Assembly (NCBI GenBank): GCA_036376245.1
Contig: DASVAS010000018.1
Span: 49,443 to 113,442, forward strand
Direction of reading: 5' to 3'
Source: DATARR01 sp036376245
GTDB lineage: Bacteria > Acidobacteriota > Thermoanaerobaculia > Multivoradales > UBA5704
DNA length: 64,000 nucleotides
The notes beneath the pieces are model-generated. The model ran no database searches. It worked only from the letters and a program-made list of their open reading frames with translations, and was not told where the DNA came from. A program made the position numbers and the translations under genes. Shown one piece after another: positions 56,664 to 64,000 of this stretch; positions within the stretch are counted from its first letter, which is position 1, and every line of letters begins with the position of its first letter.

Positions 56664-57890
56664 ATGTTGTGGACACGGTATTCGACCATCTTCTTCGTCT
56701 CTCTCGCGCTCGCGGCGGCTCCCGCCTCCGCCGGCGTTCTCGAAGGCAATTGTCGTGTAGCGAACCAACCCGCGGCCACCCTTCTCATCCCCTATTTCGA
56801 AGTCGACCTCTCCGAACCCACCGGCATGACCACGCTGGTCTCGGTGAACAACGCCTCCGCGCGGCCGGCGCTGGCCCGGGTCGTCCTGTGGACCGACTGG
56901 GGGATCCCGACGCTGGCCTTCGACCTCTACCTGACCGGCTACGACGTCCAGACGCTGAACGTGCGCGACCTGTTCAACGGGAAGCTCCCCGCCACCGGTC
57001 CGGACGCCAGCTCGGTCGGTCTGCTGTCGAACAAGGACACCATCTTCACCGGCTGCGGCGGCGGTCAGGGGGGCATCTCCCCCAACCTCGACGCCGCCGA
57101 GACCGCCTGGCTGCGCGCCGCCCACACGGGCCAGCCGGTGACGACCAGCCCCAGCGCGCAGTGCGCCGGCAGCGGCGGCGCGGGGGGCCACATGGCGGTC
57201 GGCTACATCACCATCGACACGGTCAACCGGTGCAGCCCGCGCACGGTCGGCACGATCGTCAACACCCCGGCGCACGCCACCTATTTCGCGGACGGCGGCA
57301 CGGGGCTGGCGAGCAACGCGAACGTGCTCTGGGGCGACTACTACTATGTCAGCTCGAAGAAGAACACGGCTGACAGTCAGACGGCCGTCGCCATCGTGGC
57401 CGACGCGGACGTCTTCCAGCCCGGGGACTACACCTTCTACGGCCGCTACGTCGGCTACGACTCCCGGGACAACCGCGCGCCGCTCTCCAGCCTCTACTAC
57501 GCCCGCTACGTGGACGGCGGCACCTTCTCCGGCGGCACCGACCTGCTGGTCTGGCGGGACAACCGCAAGGCCGGCACCGCGACGGGCGCCTGCGGGTCCA
57601 ACCCTGACTGGTCGCCTCTGGGCGAGCTCCAGCTCATCGTGTTCGACGAAGAGGAGAACCCGATGGAGATCCCCAAGAGCAACGCCTTCCCGCTGGCGAC
57701 GCAGAGGGCGCACGTCGGCGGCGCGTCGCTGCCGGTCGCCAAGCCCTTCGGCTGGCTGATGATGGACCTCTGGCACAGCGACTCCACCCACGCCCAGGCC
57801 TGGGTGAGCGTCATCATGAGCGCCGAAGGCCGCTTCAGCACCGGTCACGAGGCCATCCGGGCGGACGACCTCTGCAACTTCGGATTGTAG
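56664..57890 (+). CDS. Secreted protein of unknown function
   Basis: 408 residues from the ATG at 56664 (AGGAGC 6 bases upstream). Signal peptide about 1-23 (PASA). The mature part has strands such as AATLLIPYFEVDLSE, TLVSVNNASARPALARVVLWTDWGIPT, GWLMMDLWH and AWVSVIMSAEGRFSTGHEAIRADDLC, a pattern I associate with large secreted beta-structured proteins; six Cys residues may form disulfides. I know no function. It is divergent from lipA and ends near a tandem-repeat stretch. Confidence 0.72.
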   Translation: MLWTRYSTIFFVSLALAAAPASAGVLEGNCRVANQPAATLLIPYFEVDLSEPTGMTTLVSVNNASARPALARVVLWTDWGIPTLAFDLYLTGYDVQTLNVRDLFNGKLPATGPDASSVGLLSNKDTIFTGCGGGQGGISPNLDAAETAWLRAAHTGQPVTTSPSAQCAGSGGAGGHMAVGYITIDTVNRCSPRTVGTIVNTPAHATYFADGGTGLASNANVLWGDYYYVSSKKNTADSQTAVAIVADADVFQPGDYTFYGRYVGYDSRDNRAPLSSLYYARYVDGGTFSGGTDLLVWRDNRKAGTATGACGSNPDWSPLGELQLIVFDEEENPMEIPKSNAFPLATQRAHVGGASLPVAKPFGWLMMDLWHSDSTHAQAWVSVIMSAEGRFSTGHEAIRADDLCNFGL

Positions 57891-57899
57891 GAAGAAACC

Positions 57900-58140
57900 T
57901 TCGCGGAAGCTCCGCGGCGATTTTTTAGCCTGAAAAACGGCGGCGGAGCGTTAAAAACCGTCGCGGAGCGTTAAAAACGGCCGCGGAAGCTTAAAAACCG
58001 CGCCGGAAGCTAAAAACTCGTGCCGGAGCTTCCGGCGCGGTTTTTTAGGCTTAAAAATCGTTTTTCTGGCTTAAAAACGATTTTTAACGCTCCGGGGCCG
58101 TTTTTAACACTCCGCAAGGGCGCCGGAAGCTGTGCGAGGG
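57900..58140. repeat. Tandem ~20-base repeats with inverted copies
   Basis: Imperfect units of the type GCGGAGCGTTAAAAACCGTC occur about six times in a row (GCGGAAGCTTAAAAACCGCG, CCGGAAGCTAAAAACTCGTG ...), followed by inverted copies (CGGCGCGGTTTTTTAGGC, CGATTTTTAACGCTCCGG). They can fold into several alternative hairpins with A/T-rich loops. No gene is seen. Together with the family B copy 3 this occupies the 374-base gap between two convergent genes. Confidence 0.7.
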
Positions 58141-58165
58141 GCGCGGAGGGTTCGCGGCCACTGCG

Positions 58166-58259
58166 GAAGGACCTAAAGGACATAAGGGACCTAAAGGACC
58201 CAAAAGACAACCTGACGTCCTTTAAGTCCTTTAGGTCCCTTATGTCCTTTAGGTCCTTC
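58166..58259. repeat. Family B repeat, copy 3 (convergent gene ends)
   Basis: Left arm about 58166-58209 (AAGGACCTAAAGGACATAAGGG) and right arm 58216-58259 (CTTTAAGTCCTTTAGGTCCCTTATG...). Same structure and location (between convergent gene stops) as copies 1 and 2. Confidence 0.8.
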
Positions 58260-58264
58260 CAGAA

Positions 58265-59131
58265 TCACCGCACATCCAACGCCACATCCAAAGACGGCGC
58301 GCTGTGCGTCAGCCAGCCCACGGAGAGCAGATCCACCCCGGTCGCCGCGATGTCCGCCGCCGTCTTGAGGTTGATCCCGCCCGACGCCTCCGTGACCGCC
58401 TTCCCCTTCGCCATGGCCACGGCCTGGCGCAGCTCGTCGAGGGACATGTTGTCGAGCAGCACCACGTCCACCCCGAGGTCCAGCGCCTCCTGGAGAAGCT
58501 CCAGGGAGTCCACCTCGACCTCGATCTTCACGAGGTGACCCACGGTTCCCCGGGCGCGCTCCACCGCCGGCCCCAATCCGCCGGCCAGAGCGACATGGTT
58601 GTCCTTGATGAGGACGGCGTCGTCCAGTCCGAAGCGGTGGTTGTGACCACCGCCGCAACGGACGGCGTACTTCTCCAGCGCCCTCATGCCGGGGGTGGTC
58701 TTGCGGGTGCAGACGACGCGGGCGCCGTGGGGCTCGACCAGCGCGGCCATCTGGCGGGTCGCGGTGGCGATGCCGCAGAGGCGGCCGAGGATGTTCAGGG
58801 CCGTGCGCTCGGCGGAGAGGATCGAGCGGGCGGGGCCGCGGACGGTCGCGAGGATGGTGTTCGCCTCCACGTCCTCGCCGTCGGCGGCGCGGACGTCGAT
58901 CTCGATCGAGGGATCGAGGATGCGGAACGCGGAGAGGGCCACCTGGAGACCGGCGACGCGGCCGGCGGCGCGGGCGATGACGTCCGCTTCCCCATCCAGG
59001 TTCGGCGGCAGGATGGCGTCGCTGGTGAGGTCGCCGGCCCGCCCGAGATCCTCCTCCAACGCCCTGCGGACGAAGGGCTCGTAGAGGAGGGGGTAGAGGG
59101 GGGCTGCCGCGGATTCAGGCGCGCCGCTCAC
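58265..59131 (-). CDS. nadC: Quinolinate phosphoribosyltransferase
   Basis: 288 residues from the GTG at 59131, whose GTGA overlaps the nadB stop; the longer frame to 59431 runs inside nadB. Motifs: EDLGRAGDLTSDA, RKTTPGMRALEKYAVRCGGGHNHRFGLDDAVLIKDNH (part), VKIEVEVDSLE, DVVLLDNMS, ASGGINLKT. It condenses quinolinate with PRPP to give nicotinate mononucleotide. Last gene of the nadABC array; a family B repeat marks its end. Confidence 0.96.
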   Translation of the reverse strand: MSGAPESAAAPLYPLLYEPFVRRALEEDLGRAGDLTSDAILPPNLDGEADVIARAAGRVAGLQVALSAFRILDPSIEIDVRAADGEDVEANTILATVRGPARSILSAERTALNILGRLCGIATATRQMAALVEPHGARVVCTRKTTPGMRALEKYAVRCGGGHNHRFGLDDAVLIKDNHVALAGGLGPAVERARGTVGHLVKIEVEVDSLELLQEALDLGVDVVLLDNMSLDELRQAVAMAKGKAVTEASGGINLKTAADIAATGVDLLSVGWLTHSAPSLDVALDVR

Positions 59132-60750
59132 GAACGGCGGCTCCCGGCGGCGGCGAGGACCGGCGGCGCCTCGAAGTGCACGGAGCCGTCCGGCGAGGCG
59201 GTCAGGAACAGACGGCGCTGCCACGCGGGATCGGGCTCGGGATAGTCGGAGCGATAGTGGCCGCCCCGGCTCTCCCTGCGCTCCAGGGCGGCGGCGGCCA
59301 CGATGCGGCCGGCCCAGAGGAGGTTGCGCGCCTCCCCAGCCGCCTGCGGATGAAGGGCGGCCAGGCGTTGCAGCTCCTCCAGCGCCTGCGTCAGTCCAGC
59401 GCCGTCGCGCAGCAGGCCGACCTTCTCCCACATCAGGCGCCGCACGGCCAGGATCAACTCGGCGTCGCCGGGAGCGGAGATCGCGGGAATGGTTCCACCG
59501 GCCACTCGCCAGCCGCGGGGCGTCCGCGACGGCAGGGAGGAGGTCAGGTCCTCGGCCACGCGGGCGCCGAAGACCAGGGCTTCCAGGAGCGAGTTGCTCG
59601 CCAGACGGTTGGCGCCGTGGACGCCGGTCGCCGAGACCTCGCCGCAGGCCCAGAGACCCGGGAGCGATGTGCGGCCCCGCTCATCCACCGCCACGCCGCC
59701 CATGTGGTAGTGGGCCGCGGGCGCGACCGGGACCGGCTCGACGCGGGGATCGAGACCATACGTCTGGCAACTGTGGAAGACCGTGGGGAAGCGGTCCGGA
59801 AACTCCTCCCCCACCGCCTCACGGGCGTCGAGGAACACGCGGTGCCCGGCCATCAGCCGGTGCCAGATCGCCCGCGCCACCACGTCCCGGGGGGCGAGCT
59901 CGCGGTCCGGGTGCTCGTCCACCATGAAGCGGTGGCCCGTCTCGTCGATCAGGACGGCGCCCTCGCCGCGCAGGGCTTCGGTGAGGAGCGGCATGGGATC
60001 GGCGCCCTCGGCGGCCAGCGCCGTGGGATGGAACTGGACGAACTCCACGTCCACCAGTTGGGCACCCGCCCGCGCCGCCATGGCCAGCCCGTCGCCCGTG
60101 GCCTCGGGAGGATTCGTGGTGTGGAGATAGAGACGGCCGAGGCCGCCGGCGGCCAGCACCACGGCGGGCGCGAGGTGGAGCACGCGCCGGCCGTCGGCGT
60201 GGACGGCCACCACGCCGACCACCTGGCCGTCTTCCATCACCAGGTCGAGGGCGAAGGCCTGGCTCAGGAGCTGGACCTCGGGCGCGTGGTGCACGGCCTC
60301 GACGAGGGTGCGCACGATCTCGGCGCCGGTGGCGTCGCGGGAGTGCAGGATGCGGCGGCGGCTGTGCGCGGCTTCGCGGCCGAGCGCCAGGGAGCCGGTG
60401 TTGTCGAGATCGAACTGGGCGCCCAGGGCCAGCAGGGCCTTGACCCGCGCCGGGCCTTCGGAGGTCAGGATGTCGACCACGCGGGGATCGTTGAGCCCCG
60501 CTCCGGCCGCCATGGTGTCGGCGGCGTGGAGACGGGGCGCGTCGTCCTTGCCCACGGCGACGGCGACGCCGCCCTGGGCCCAGGGGCTGGAGCCGCCGGT
60601 GCCCACGCGCGCCTTGGTGAGGACGGTCACGCGCAACGGTTTGCAACCCAGGGCCGCCGTCAGGCCGGCCGCGCCGCTCCCCACCACCAGGACGTCGGAA
60701 CGGGAGACTCCGTCCACTCCCAGGGAACCACCGCGCGATCCGCTCATCAT
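59128..60750 (-). CDS. nadB: L-aspartate oxidase
   Basis: 540 residues. The N-terminal FAD Rossmann motif DVLVVGSGAAGLTAALG (about 19-35), then SSPWAQGGVAVA, HSRRRILH, GGLGRLYLHTTNPPEATGDGLAMAARAGA, AHYHMGGVAVDERGRTSLPGLWACGEVSATGVHGANRLASNSLLEALVFG (parts), all typical of NadB/SdhA-type flavoproteins. It oxidises aspartate to iminoaspartate, the first step of NAD synthesis. The start overlaps the nadA stop (ATGATG with TGA). Confidence 0.96.
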   Translation of the reverse strand: MMSGSRGGSLGVDGVSRSDVLVVGSGAAGLTAALGCKPLRVTVLTKARVGTGGSSPWAQGGVAVAVGKDDAPRLHAADTMAAGAGLNDPRVVDILTSEGPARVKALLALGAQFDLDNTGSLALGREAAHSRRRILHSRDATGAEIVRTLVEAVHHAPEVQLLSQAFALDLVMEDGQVVGVVAVHADGRRVLHLAPAVVLAAGGLGRLYLHTTNPPEATGDGLAMAARAGAQLVDVEFVQFHPTALAAEGADPMPLLTEALRGEGAVLIDETGHRFMVDEHPDRELAPRDVVARAIWHRLMAGHRVFLDAREAVGEEFPDRFPTVFHSCQTYGLDPRVEPVPVAPAAHYHMGGVAVDERGRTSLPGLWACGEVSATGVHGANRLASNSLLEALVFGARVAEDLTSSLPSRTPRGWRVAGGTIPAISAPGDAELILAVRRLMWEKVGLLRDGAGLTQALEELQRLAALHPQAAGEARNLLWAGRIVAAAALERRESRGGHYRSDYPEPDPAWQRRLFLTASPDGSVHFEAPPVLAAAGSRRS

Positions 60751-61784
60751 TTCTCCTTTCGCCCGACCGCCAGCATGCGCTCCAGCGCCAGCCGGGCGCG
60801 GCCCGCCACCTCAGGGTCCACATGCACCTCGTATTCCATGGTCTGGAGCGACCGCAGGATCTTGGGCAGCGTGATCCGCTTCATGTGCGGGCACAGGTTG
60901 CACGGCCGGATGAATTCGACGTCCGGATACTCGACGGCCACGTTGTCGCTCATCGAGCACTCGGTGATCATCACCACCCGCCGCGGGCGCGCCTCGCCCA
61001 CATGCCGAATCATGGCCGCCGTGGAGCCCACGAAGTCGGCCTCGGCGAGGACGTCCGGCGGGCACTCCGGGTGGGCCAGGATCTCGAAGCCCGCGTCGCG
61101 CTGCGCCTGGCGGTAGGACCGCAGGTCGGCGCCGGTGAAGCGCTCGTGGACCTCGCAGTGCCCCTTCCAGAGGATGAGCTGGACGTCGGTCTGGGAGGCC
61201 ACGTACTTGCCCAGGTACTCGTCCGGCAGGAAGATCACCCGGTCCACGCCCAGGGACTCCACCACCGCCACGGCGTTGGCCGAGGTGCAGCAGATGTCCG
61301 ACTCGGCCTTCACTTCCGCCGAGGTGTTGACGTAGGTCACCACCGGCACGCCCGGGTAGCGCTCCCGCAGCAGGCGGATGTCCGCCGCCGTGATGGACGC
61401 GGCCAGCGAGCAGCCGGCCTGGAGGTCGGGGATCAGGACCACTTTCTCGGGCGAGAGGATCTTCGCCGTCTCGGCCATGAAGTGGACGCCCGCCAGCACG
61501 ATGACGTCGGCGTCCGTCTTCGCCCCCTGCTGCGCCAGGGCCAGAGAGTCGCCCACGAAGTCGGCGACGCCGTGGAAGATCTCCGGGGTCTGGTAGTTGT
61601 GACCCAGGATGACGGCGTTGCGCTGCCGCTTCAGCTCGTTGATCGCGGCGATGTACGGGGCATGGACCGGCCACTCCAGGTCCGGGATCACCGAGGCCAC
61701 CTTGTCGCGGATGGCGGCGGTCGCCCGCGCCACGTCCGGCGTGTAGTCCAGCGAAGCGTACGGCCGTGGAGTTTCCACGTTCAT
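60747..61784 (-). CDS. nadA: Quinolinate synthase
   Basis: 345 residues. [4Fe-4S] ligands at QAGCSLA, ICCTSAN and PCNLCPHMK; substrate motifs ILGHNYQTPEIFH, VNTSAEVKAESD and HPECPPDV. It condenses iminoaspartate with dihydroxyacetone phosphate. The ATG at 61784 has a GGGGATAGG ribosome site. Upstream 183 bases contain two palindromes similar to each other, and a sigma70-like promoter, in front of this operon (nadA-nadB-nadC, with 4-base overlaps). Confidence 0.96.
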   Translation of the reverse strand: MNVETPRPYASLDYTPDVARATAAIRDKVASVIPDLEWPVHAPYIAAINELKRQRNAVILGHNYQTPEIFHGVADFVGDSLALAQQGAKTDADVIVLAGVHFMAETAKILSPEKVVLIPDLQAGCSLAASITAADIRLLRERYPGVPVVTYVNTSAEVKAESDICCTSANAVAVVESLGVDRVIFLPDEYLGKYVASQTDVQLILWKGHCEVHERFTGADLRSYRQAQRDAGFEILAHPECPPDVLAEADFVGSTAAMIRHVGEARPRRVVMITECSMSDNVAVEYPDVEFIRPCNLCPHMKRITLPKILRSLQTMEYEVHVDPEVAGRARLALERMLAVGRKEK

Positions 61785-61794
61785 CCTATCCCCC

Positions 61795-61813
61795 TATGCT
61801 CATTCTGAGCATA
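61795..61813. promoter_or_regulatory. NrtR-like operator 1 upstream of nadA
   Basis: TATGCTCATTCTGAGCATA has 8-bp perfect inverted arms around a 3-base centre. It ends 11 bases upstream of the nadA ATG, so it lies in the transcribed leader of the promoter at 61857-61886. A bound protein here would block elongation. Confidence 0.65.
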
Positions 61814-61830
61814 TCAGATGTACAAAGAAG

Positions 61831-61848
61831 GGCCGGCGCGAGCCGGCC
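61831..61848 (-). promoter_or_regulatory. Leader hairpin upstream of nadA
   Basis: GGCCGGC-GCGA-GCCGGCC is a 7-bp stem with a tetraloop, between the two dyads. It lies in the nadA leader, or could terminate nrtR transcription, though no T-run follows. Confidence 0.4.
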
Positions 61849-61855
61849 GAGGCCT

Positions 61856-61874
61856 TATACTAGAAGTGAGTATA
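61856..61874. promoter_or_regulatory. NrtR-like operator 2 overlapping the nadA promoter
   Basis: TATACTAGAAGTGAGTATA has the same layout and right half as operator 1 (TATRCT...TGAGYATA; left half less perfect). It covers the spacer and -10 region of the promoter at 61857-61886. Confidence 0.6.
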
Positions 61875-61886
61875 TCGAGTTGTCAA
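61857..61886 (-). promoter_or_regulatory. sigma70-like promoter of nadABC
   Basis: On the minus strand TTGACA (61881-61886) is followed after 18 bases by TAGTAT (61857-61862). The -35 sits in a further palindrome (CGAGTTGTCAACTCG, 61876-61890). The initiation point would be near 61850, about 65 bases upstream of nadA. Confidence 0.55.
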
Positions 61887-61967
61887 CTCGGCGGCGGATG
61901 TGACGGCCCGGGGGCGTCGTCCGTCGACTCAGTTTCTATAACAACGGCAAGGACGAAAATCTGCCCG

Positions 61968-62957
61968 CTATGACACGGCGCGGCGAACACCGGGAAGCCC
62001 CACCCCCGGGGCGGGCCGCTCCCGCAGCACCTCGCGGCGGAAGACGAACAGCTCGGCGGGCCGGCCGCCGGTCTGCGAATCCTGCCGCCCGGTGCCCTCG
62101 ACCAGGCCGCCGGTCTCGACCAGCCGCCGGAAGTTCTGCTTGTGGAGCCGCACTCCCGCGAGGGCCTCGACCACCCGCTGGAGCTGCAACAGGGTGAAGG
62201 TGGGCGGCAGCAGCTCGAAGACCACGGGACGGTACTTGATCTTCCCCCGCAAGCGGCCGAGGGCGGTGGCGAGGATGCGCCGGTGGTCGAAAGCCATGGG
62301 CCGGCTGGGCAGGAGCTCGGGCCTCTCCCGAGGGGCGGGACGGCGCTTCTCGGCGGCGCCGCCCGTCTCGGCGCGGTCGCGCCAGGCCTCCGGCACCAGA
62401 TAGGCCTCGTACAGCAGCTCGTACCGCTCCAGCACGCGCTCGCCGTCCCAGCCGACCCCGCCCAGTCCGAAGACGATGTCCGCCCGCTGGCGGCGCGCCT
62501 GCCGCAGATGAGGCTCCGGGGACGACTTCACCCAGGCGTCGAGGGCGGGGGCGATGGCGCGGTCGATCACCTCCGGCCGGCCGGAGCGCCAGTCTTCCCA
62601 GGGGAAGAACTCGTACCAGTCGCGCCAGCGGGCGTCGCGGCGCACCGAGACCTCCCGCACCAGGGCCAGATACGCCACGGTGACTCCCCGCGGCCCGCCC
62701 TGGGTCTCGCGCGGCTCGCGGTAGCGGTCCCCGAAGGTGTAGAGCTGCTCGACGTAGCCGAGCTCGAGACCGGTCTGCTCGCGGACCCACCGGCGCAGGC
62801 CGAGGTCGAGCGTGCGGTCCGTATCCGGTTCCAGGGGACCGAAGGGGAGGGCGTCCTCCAGGGCCTCGGCCGGCCCGGAGCGGGGCACGGTGAGGATGCG
62901 GGGCACCTCCTCCGTGACCGCCACGATCACAGCGTTGAGCCCGAGCTCGACCCTCAC
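61968..62957 (-). CDS. nrtR: NrtR-type Nudix-related transcriptional regulator
   Basis: 329 residues. The N-terminal Nudix-like domain (about 1-180) has a degenerate Nudix box: LDLGLRRWVREQTGLEL lacks the RE...EE catalytic acids, as in the non-hydrolytic NrtR regulators. The C-terminal part (about 215-315) reads as a winged helix: KYRPVVFELLPPTFTLLQLQRVVEALAGVRLHKQNFRRLVE (part), the typical NrtR DNA-binding segment. NrtR proteins repress NAD biosynthesis or salvage genes and respond to ADP-ribose. It overlaps the lipB stop (ATGA) upstream and precedes nadABC by 183 bases with two palindromes. Confidence 0.88.
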   Translation of the reverse strand: MRVELGLNAVIVAVTEEVPRILTVPRSGPAEALEDALPFGPLEPDTDRTLDLGLRRWVREQTGLELGYVEQLYTFGDRYREPRETQGGPRGVTVAYLALVREVSVRRDARWRDWYEFFPWEDWRSGRPEVIDRAIAPALDAWVKSSPEPHLRQARRQRADIVFGLGGVGWDGERVLERYELLYEAYLVPEAWRDRAETGGAAEKRRPAPRERPELLPSRPMAFDHRRILATALGRLRGKIKYRPVVFELLPPTFTLLQLQRVVEALAGVRLHKQNFRRLVETGGLVEGTGRQDSQTGGRPAELFVFRREVLRERPAPGVGLPGVRRAVS

Positions 62958-63655
62958 GCCGGGGCGACCTCCGCCGCCATGGCGGGGGCCGGAAGCGTCA
63001 CCAGCTCGCGGTCGAAGATGTCGCCGAAGTGGCGCGCGCAGACGGCGGCAATCTCCGGCAGGGAGGGAGCCTCACCCAGGAGGCGCTCGATGGAGGTCAT
63101 GCGGACCTGGTGCAGGCCGCAGGGAATGATGCCGTTGAAGAAGGACAGGTCGGTGGAGACGTTGAGGGCGAAGCCGTGGGTGGTGATCCACCGCGAGAGG
63201 TGGACGCCGATCGAGGCGATCTTCTCCTCCCCCGCCCAGACGCCGATGAACGCCTGTTCCTCTCCGGGCCGGGCCGCCACGCCGTAGTCCGCCAGGGTGC
63301 GGATGAGCACCTCCTGGAGATCGCGGACGTAGCGCCGGATGTCCCGGCGGTCCGGGCTGAGGTTGACGACGGGATAGCCCACGAGCTGCCCCGGCCCGTG
63401 ATAGGTGACCTGCCCGCCGCGGTCGCACTCCGCCACCTGGACCCCCCGCGCGGCGAGCCAATCCGGATCCGCCAGGATGTCCGCGTGGCTGGCGTTGCGG
63501 CCCAGGGTGAAGACGGGCGGGTGCTCCAGCAGCAGGAACCGCTCCGGCCCCTCTCCCCGTTTCAAGGCCTCGCGCACGGCGTGCTGGAGCGCGACGGCTT
63601 CGTCATAGGGGACGCGGCCCAGGAAGTCCCAGTGGAGAGAGCGGCGCGACTGCAT
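62954..63655 (-). CDS. lipB: Octanoyl-[acyl-carrier-protein]:protein N-octanoyltransferase
   Basis: 233 residues from the ATG at 63655. Motifs: LLLEHPPVFTLGRNA, CDRGGQVTYHGPGQLVGYPVVNL, EEKIASIGVHLSRWITTHGFALNV (catalytic Lys), FNGIIPCGL (catalytic Cys). It transfers octanoyl groups to E2/GcvH domains before LipA acts. TACAAT stands 6 bases before the ATG with no ribosome site, suggesting leaderless translation. First gene of the lipB-nrtR-nadABC array (4-base overlap with nrtR). Confidence 0.95.
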   Translation of the reverse strand: MQSRRSLHWDFLGRVPYDEAVALQHAVREALKRGEGPERFLLLEHPPVFTLGRNASHADILADPDWLAARGVQVAECDRGGQVTYHGPGQLVGYPVVNLSPDRRDIRRYVRDLQEVLIRTLADYGVAARPGEEQAFIGVWAGEEKIASIGVHLSRWITTHGFALNVSTDLSFFNGIIPCGLHQVRMTSIERLLGEAPSLPEIAAVCARHFGDIFDRELVTLPAPAMAAEVAPA

Positions 63656-63701
63656 GGGGGGATTGTAGCGGAGGCGGCAATGGGGGCATTGCCCTGCGGA
63701 G

Positions 63702-63881
63702 GGCATGCCCTTCGCGACCTCACCCCCTGGCCCCCTCTCCCAGCCCCCTCCCGCCCTTCCGGGAGAGGGGGAACGATGAGGAGACGATCTTGCCTTGCGC
63801 CGGATGGGCAAGAGCGCTCGCAGGCGTTCCCCCTCTCCCGGGGGCGGGTGGGCGGGAGACGGGAGAGGGGGCCAGGGGGCA
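63702..63881. repeat. Family A interspersed palindromic repeat, copy 3
   Basis: Left segment ACCTCACCCCCTGGCCCC (63719 on), core GACGATCTTGCCTTGCGCC (63784 on) and right segment GGGAGAGGGGGCCAGGGGG (63862-63880) match copies 1 and 2. Intergenic, upstream of lipB. Confidence 0.85.
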
Positions 63882-63914
63882 TACGCGTTAACCTAGTTCT
63901 TGATTTCGGGGTTA

Positions 63915-64000
63915 TGATGGCTGAAAATAGCGTCATGAGCCCATTTCAACTTCTTCAGACGCAGTGGCCGTCTCTTCTTTCCATGTTGCCGCCGGAGGCG
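63915..64000 (+). CDS. 5' fragment of a + strand gene, possibly an IS4-like transposase
   Basis: The frame is open to the right edge: MMAENSVMSPFQLLQTQWPS... The wording QLLQTQWPSLLSMLPPEA resembles N-termini of IS4-family transposases that I recall, with a LLxxxWPxLLxLLP pattern. No ribosome site stands out. Only 28 codons are visible, so the assignment is weak. Confidence 0.35.

Noticed and set aside
57900..58140. Possible CRISPR array
   Set aside because: Units are contiguous 20-base imperfect repeats without unique spacers, and there are no cas genes.

Overview
The window is a GC-rich bacterial chromosome segment with about 61 protein genes, two of them cut by the window ends. I see no rRNA or tRNA gene. 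Many multiheme cytochromes, several secreted S9/S1 peptidases, small exported peptides and several families of interspersed palindromic repeats suggest an environmental, respiratory, probably non-photosynthetic bacterium. My best guess is Acidobacteriota (Thermoanaerobaculia/Holophagae-like). That is an inference from gene style only; no taxonomic marker gene is present.

Region 1 (1-12725, all minus strand) is the proximal part of an extracellular contractile injection system (eCIS) operon. Reading in the transcription direction it encodes tail sheath, tail tube, a zinc-ribbon baseplate/tail chaperone-like protein, a disordered protein, a DUF4255 (Pvc16-like) cap protein, an AAA+ ATPase, an 85-aa protein and then at least four tandem DUF4157 proteins with one 87-aa gene between two of them. 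Most neighbours overlap by 4-8 bases. The DUF4157 proteins share an N-terminal Cys/His leader plus the DUF4157 module and carry different C-termini: one JAMM-like, one with a HEXXGH motif, one with a second HEXXH. This looks like an effector cassette array. No spike, baseplate wedge or tape-measure gene is in view; they may lie left of position 1.

Region 2 (13030-19655) holds a membrane protein, a cysteine-synthase-like enzyme, a secreted trypsin-like protease, a GNAT pair, an orphan protein with a cargo-like leader and an Ala/Thr tail, and a LysM-FecR protein. Region 3 (19786-25616) is a signalling cluster: a membrane Ser/Thr kinase translationally coupled to an OmpR-type regulator, a CheY-like receiver, an Hpt protein and a hybrid-free sensor histidine kinase. 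Region 4 (25701-31310) contains a tiny Tat-exported peptide, NAD synthetase, a DinB/MDMPI-like protein, a methyltransferase, a YnfA-like protein, a double-Kazal protein and a REP-associated (Y1/HUH) transposase flanked by two copies of a cruciform-forming element.

Region 5 (31368-45331) is an anaerobic/extracellular respiration island: NrfA-NrfH nitrite reductase, an 11-heme c/b fusion (CbcL-like), a NapC/NirT-type (ImcH-like) cytochrome, a monoheme cytochrome and, divergently, a decaheme MtrA/DmsE cytochrome with an MtrB/PioB porin. Together these could carry electrons from quinol across the periplasm and the outer membrane. A perfect 18-bp dyad sits almost exactly midway between the two divergent operons.

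Region 6 (45403-57890) is mixed: two paralogous lipoproteins, a YkgJ protein, an S9 peptidase, an FHA-GGDEF protein, proline dehydrogenase, a ferritin-like diiron protein, a GNAT, an EamA transporter, an anti-sigma-like protein, LipA and a secreted protein. Region 7 (58265-63655) is a lipB-nrtR-nadABC array. Two similar 19-bp dyads lie upstream of nadA, one over a sigma70-like promoter, so the degenerate-Nudix regulator NrtR probably controls de novo NAD synthesis.

Four repeat families are notable. Family A also lies in-frame inside an eCIS gene. Family B is found at three convergent gene ends. Family C forms the C-terminus of the Hpt gene. Family D flanks the transposase.
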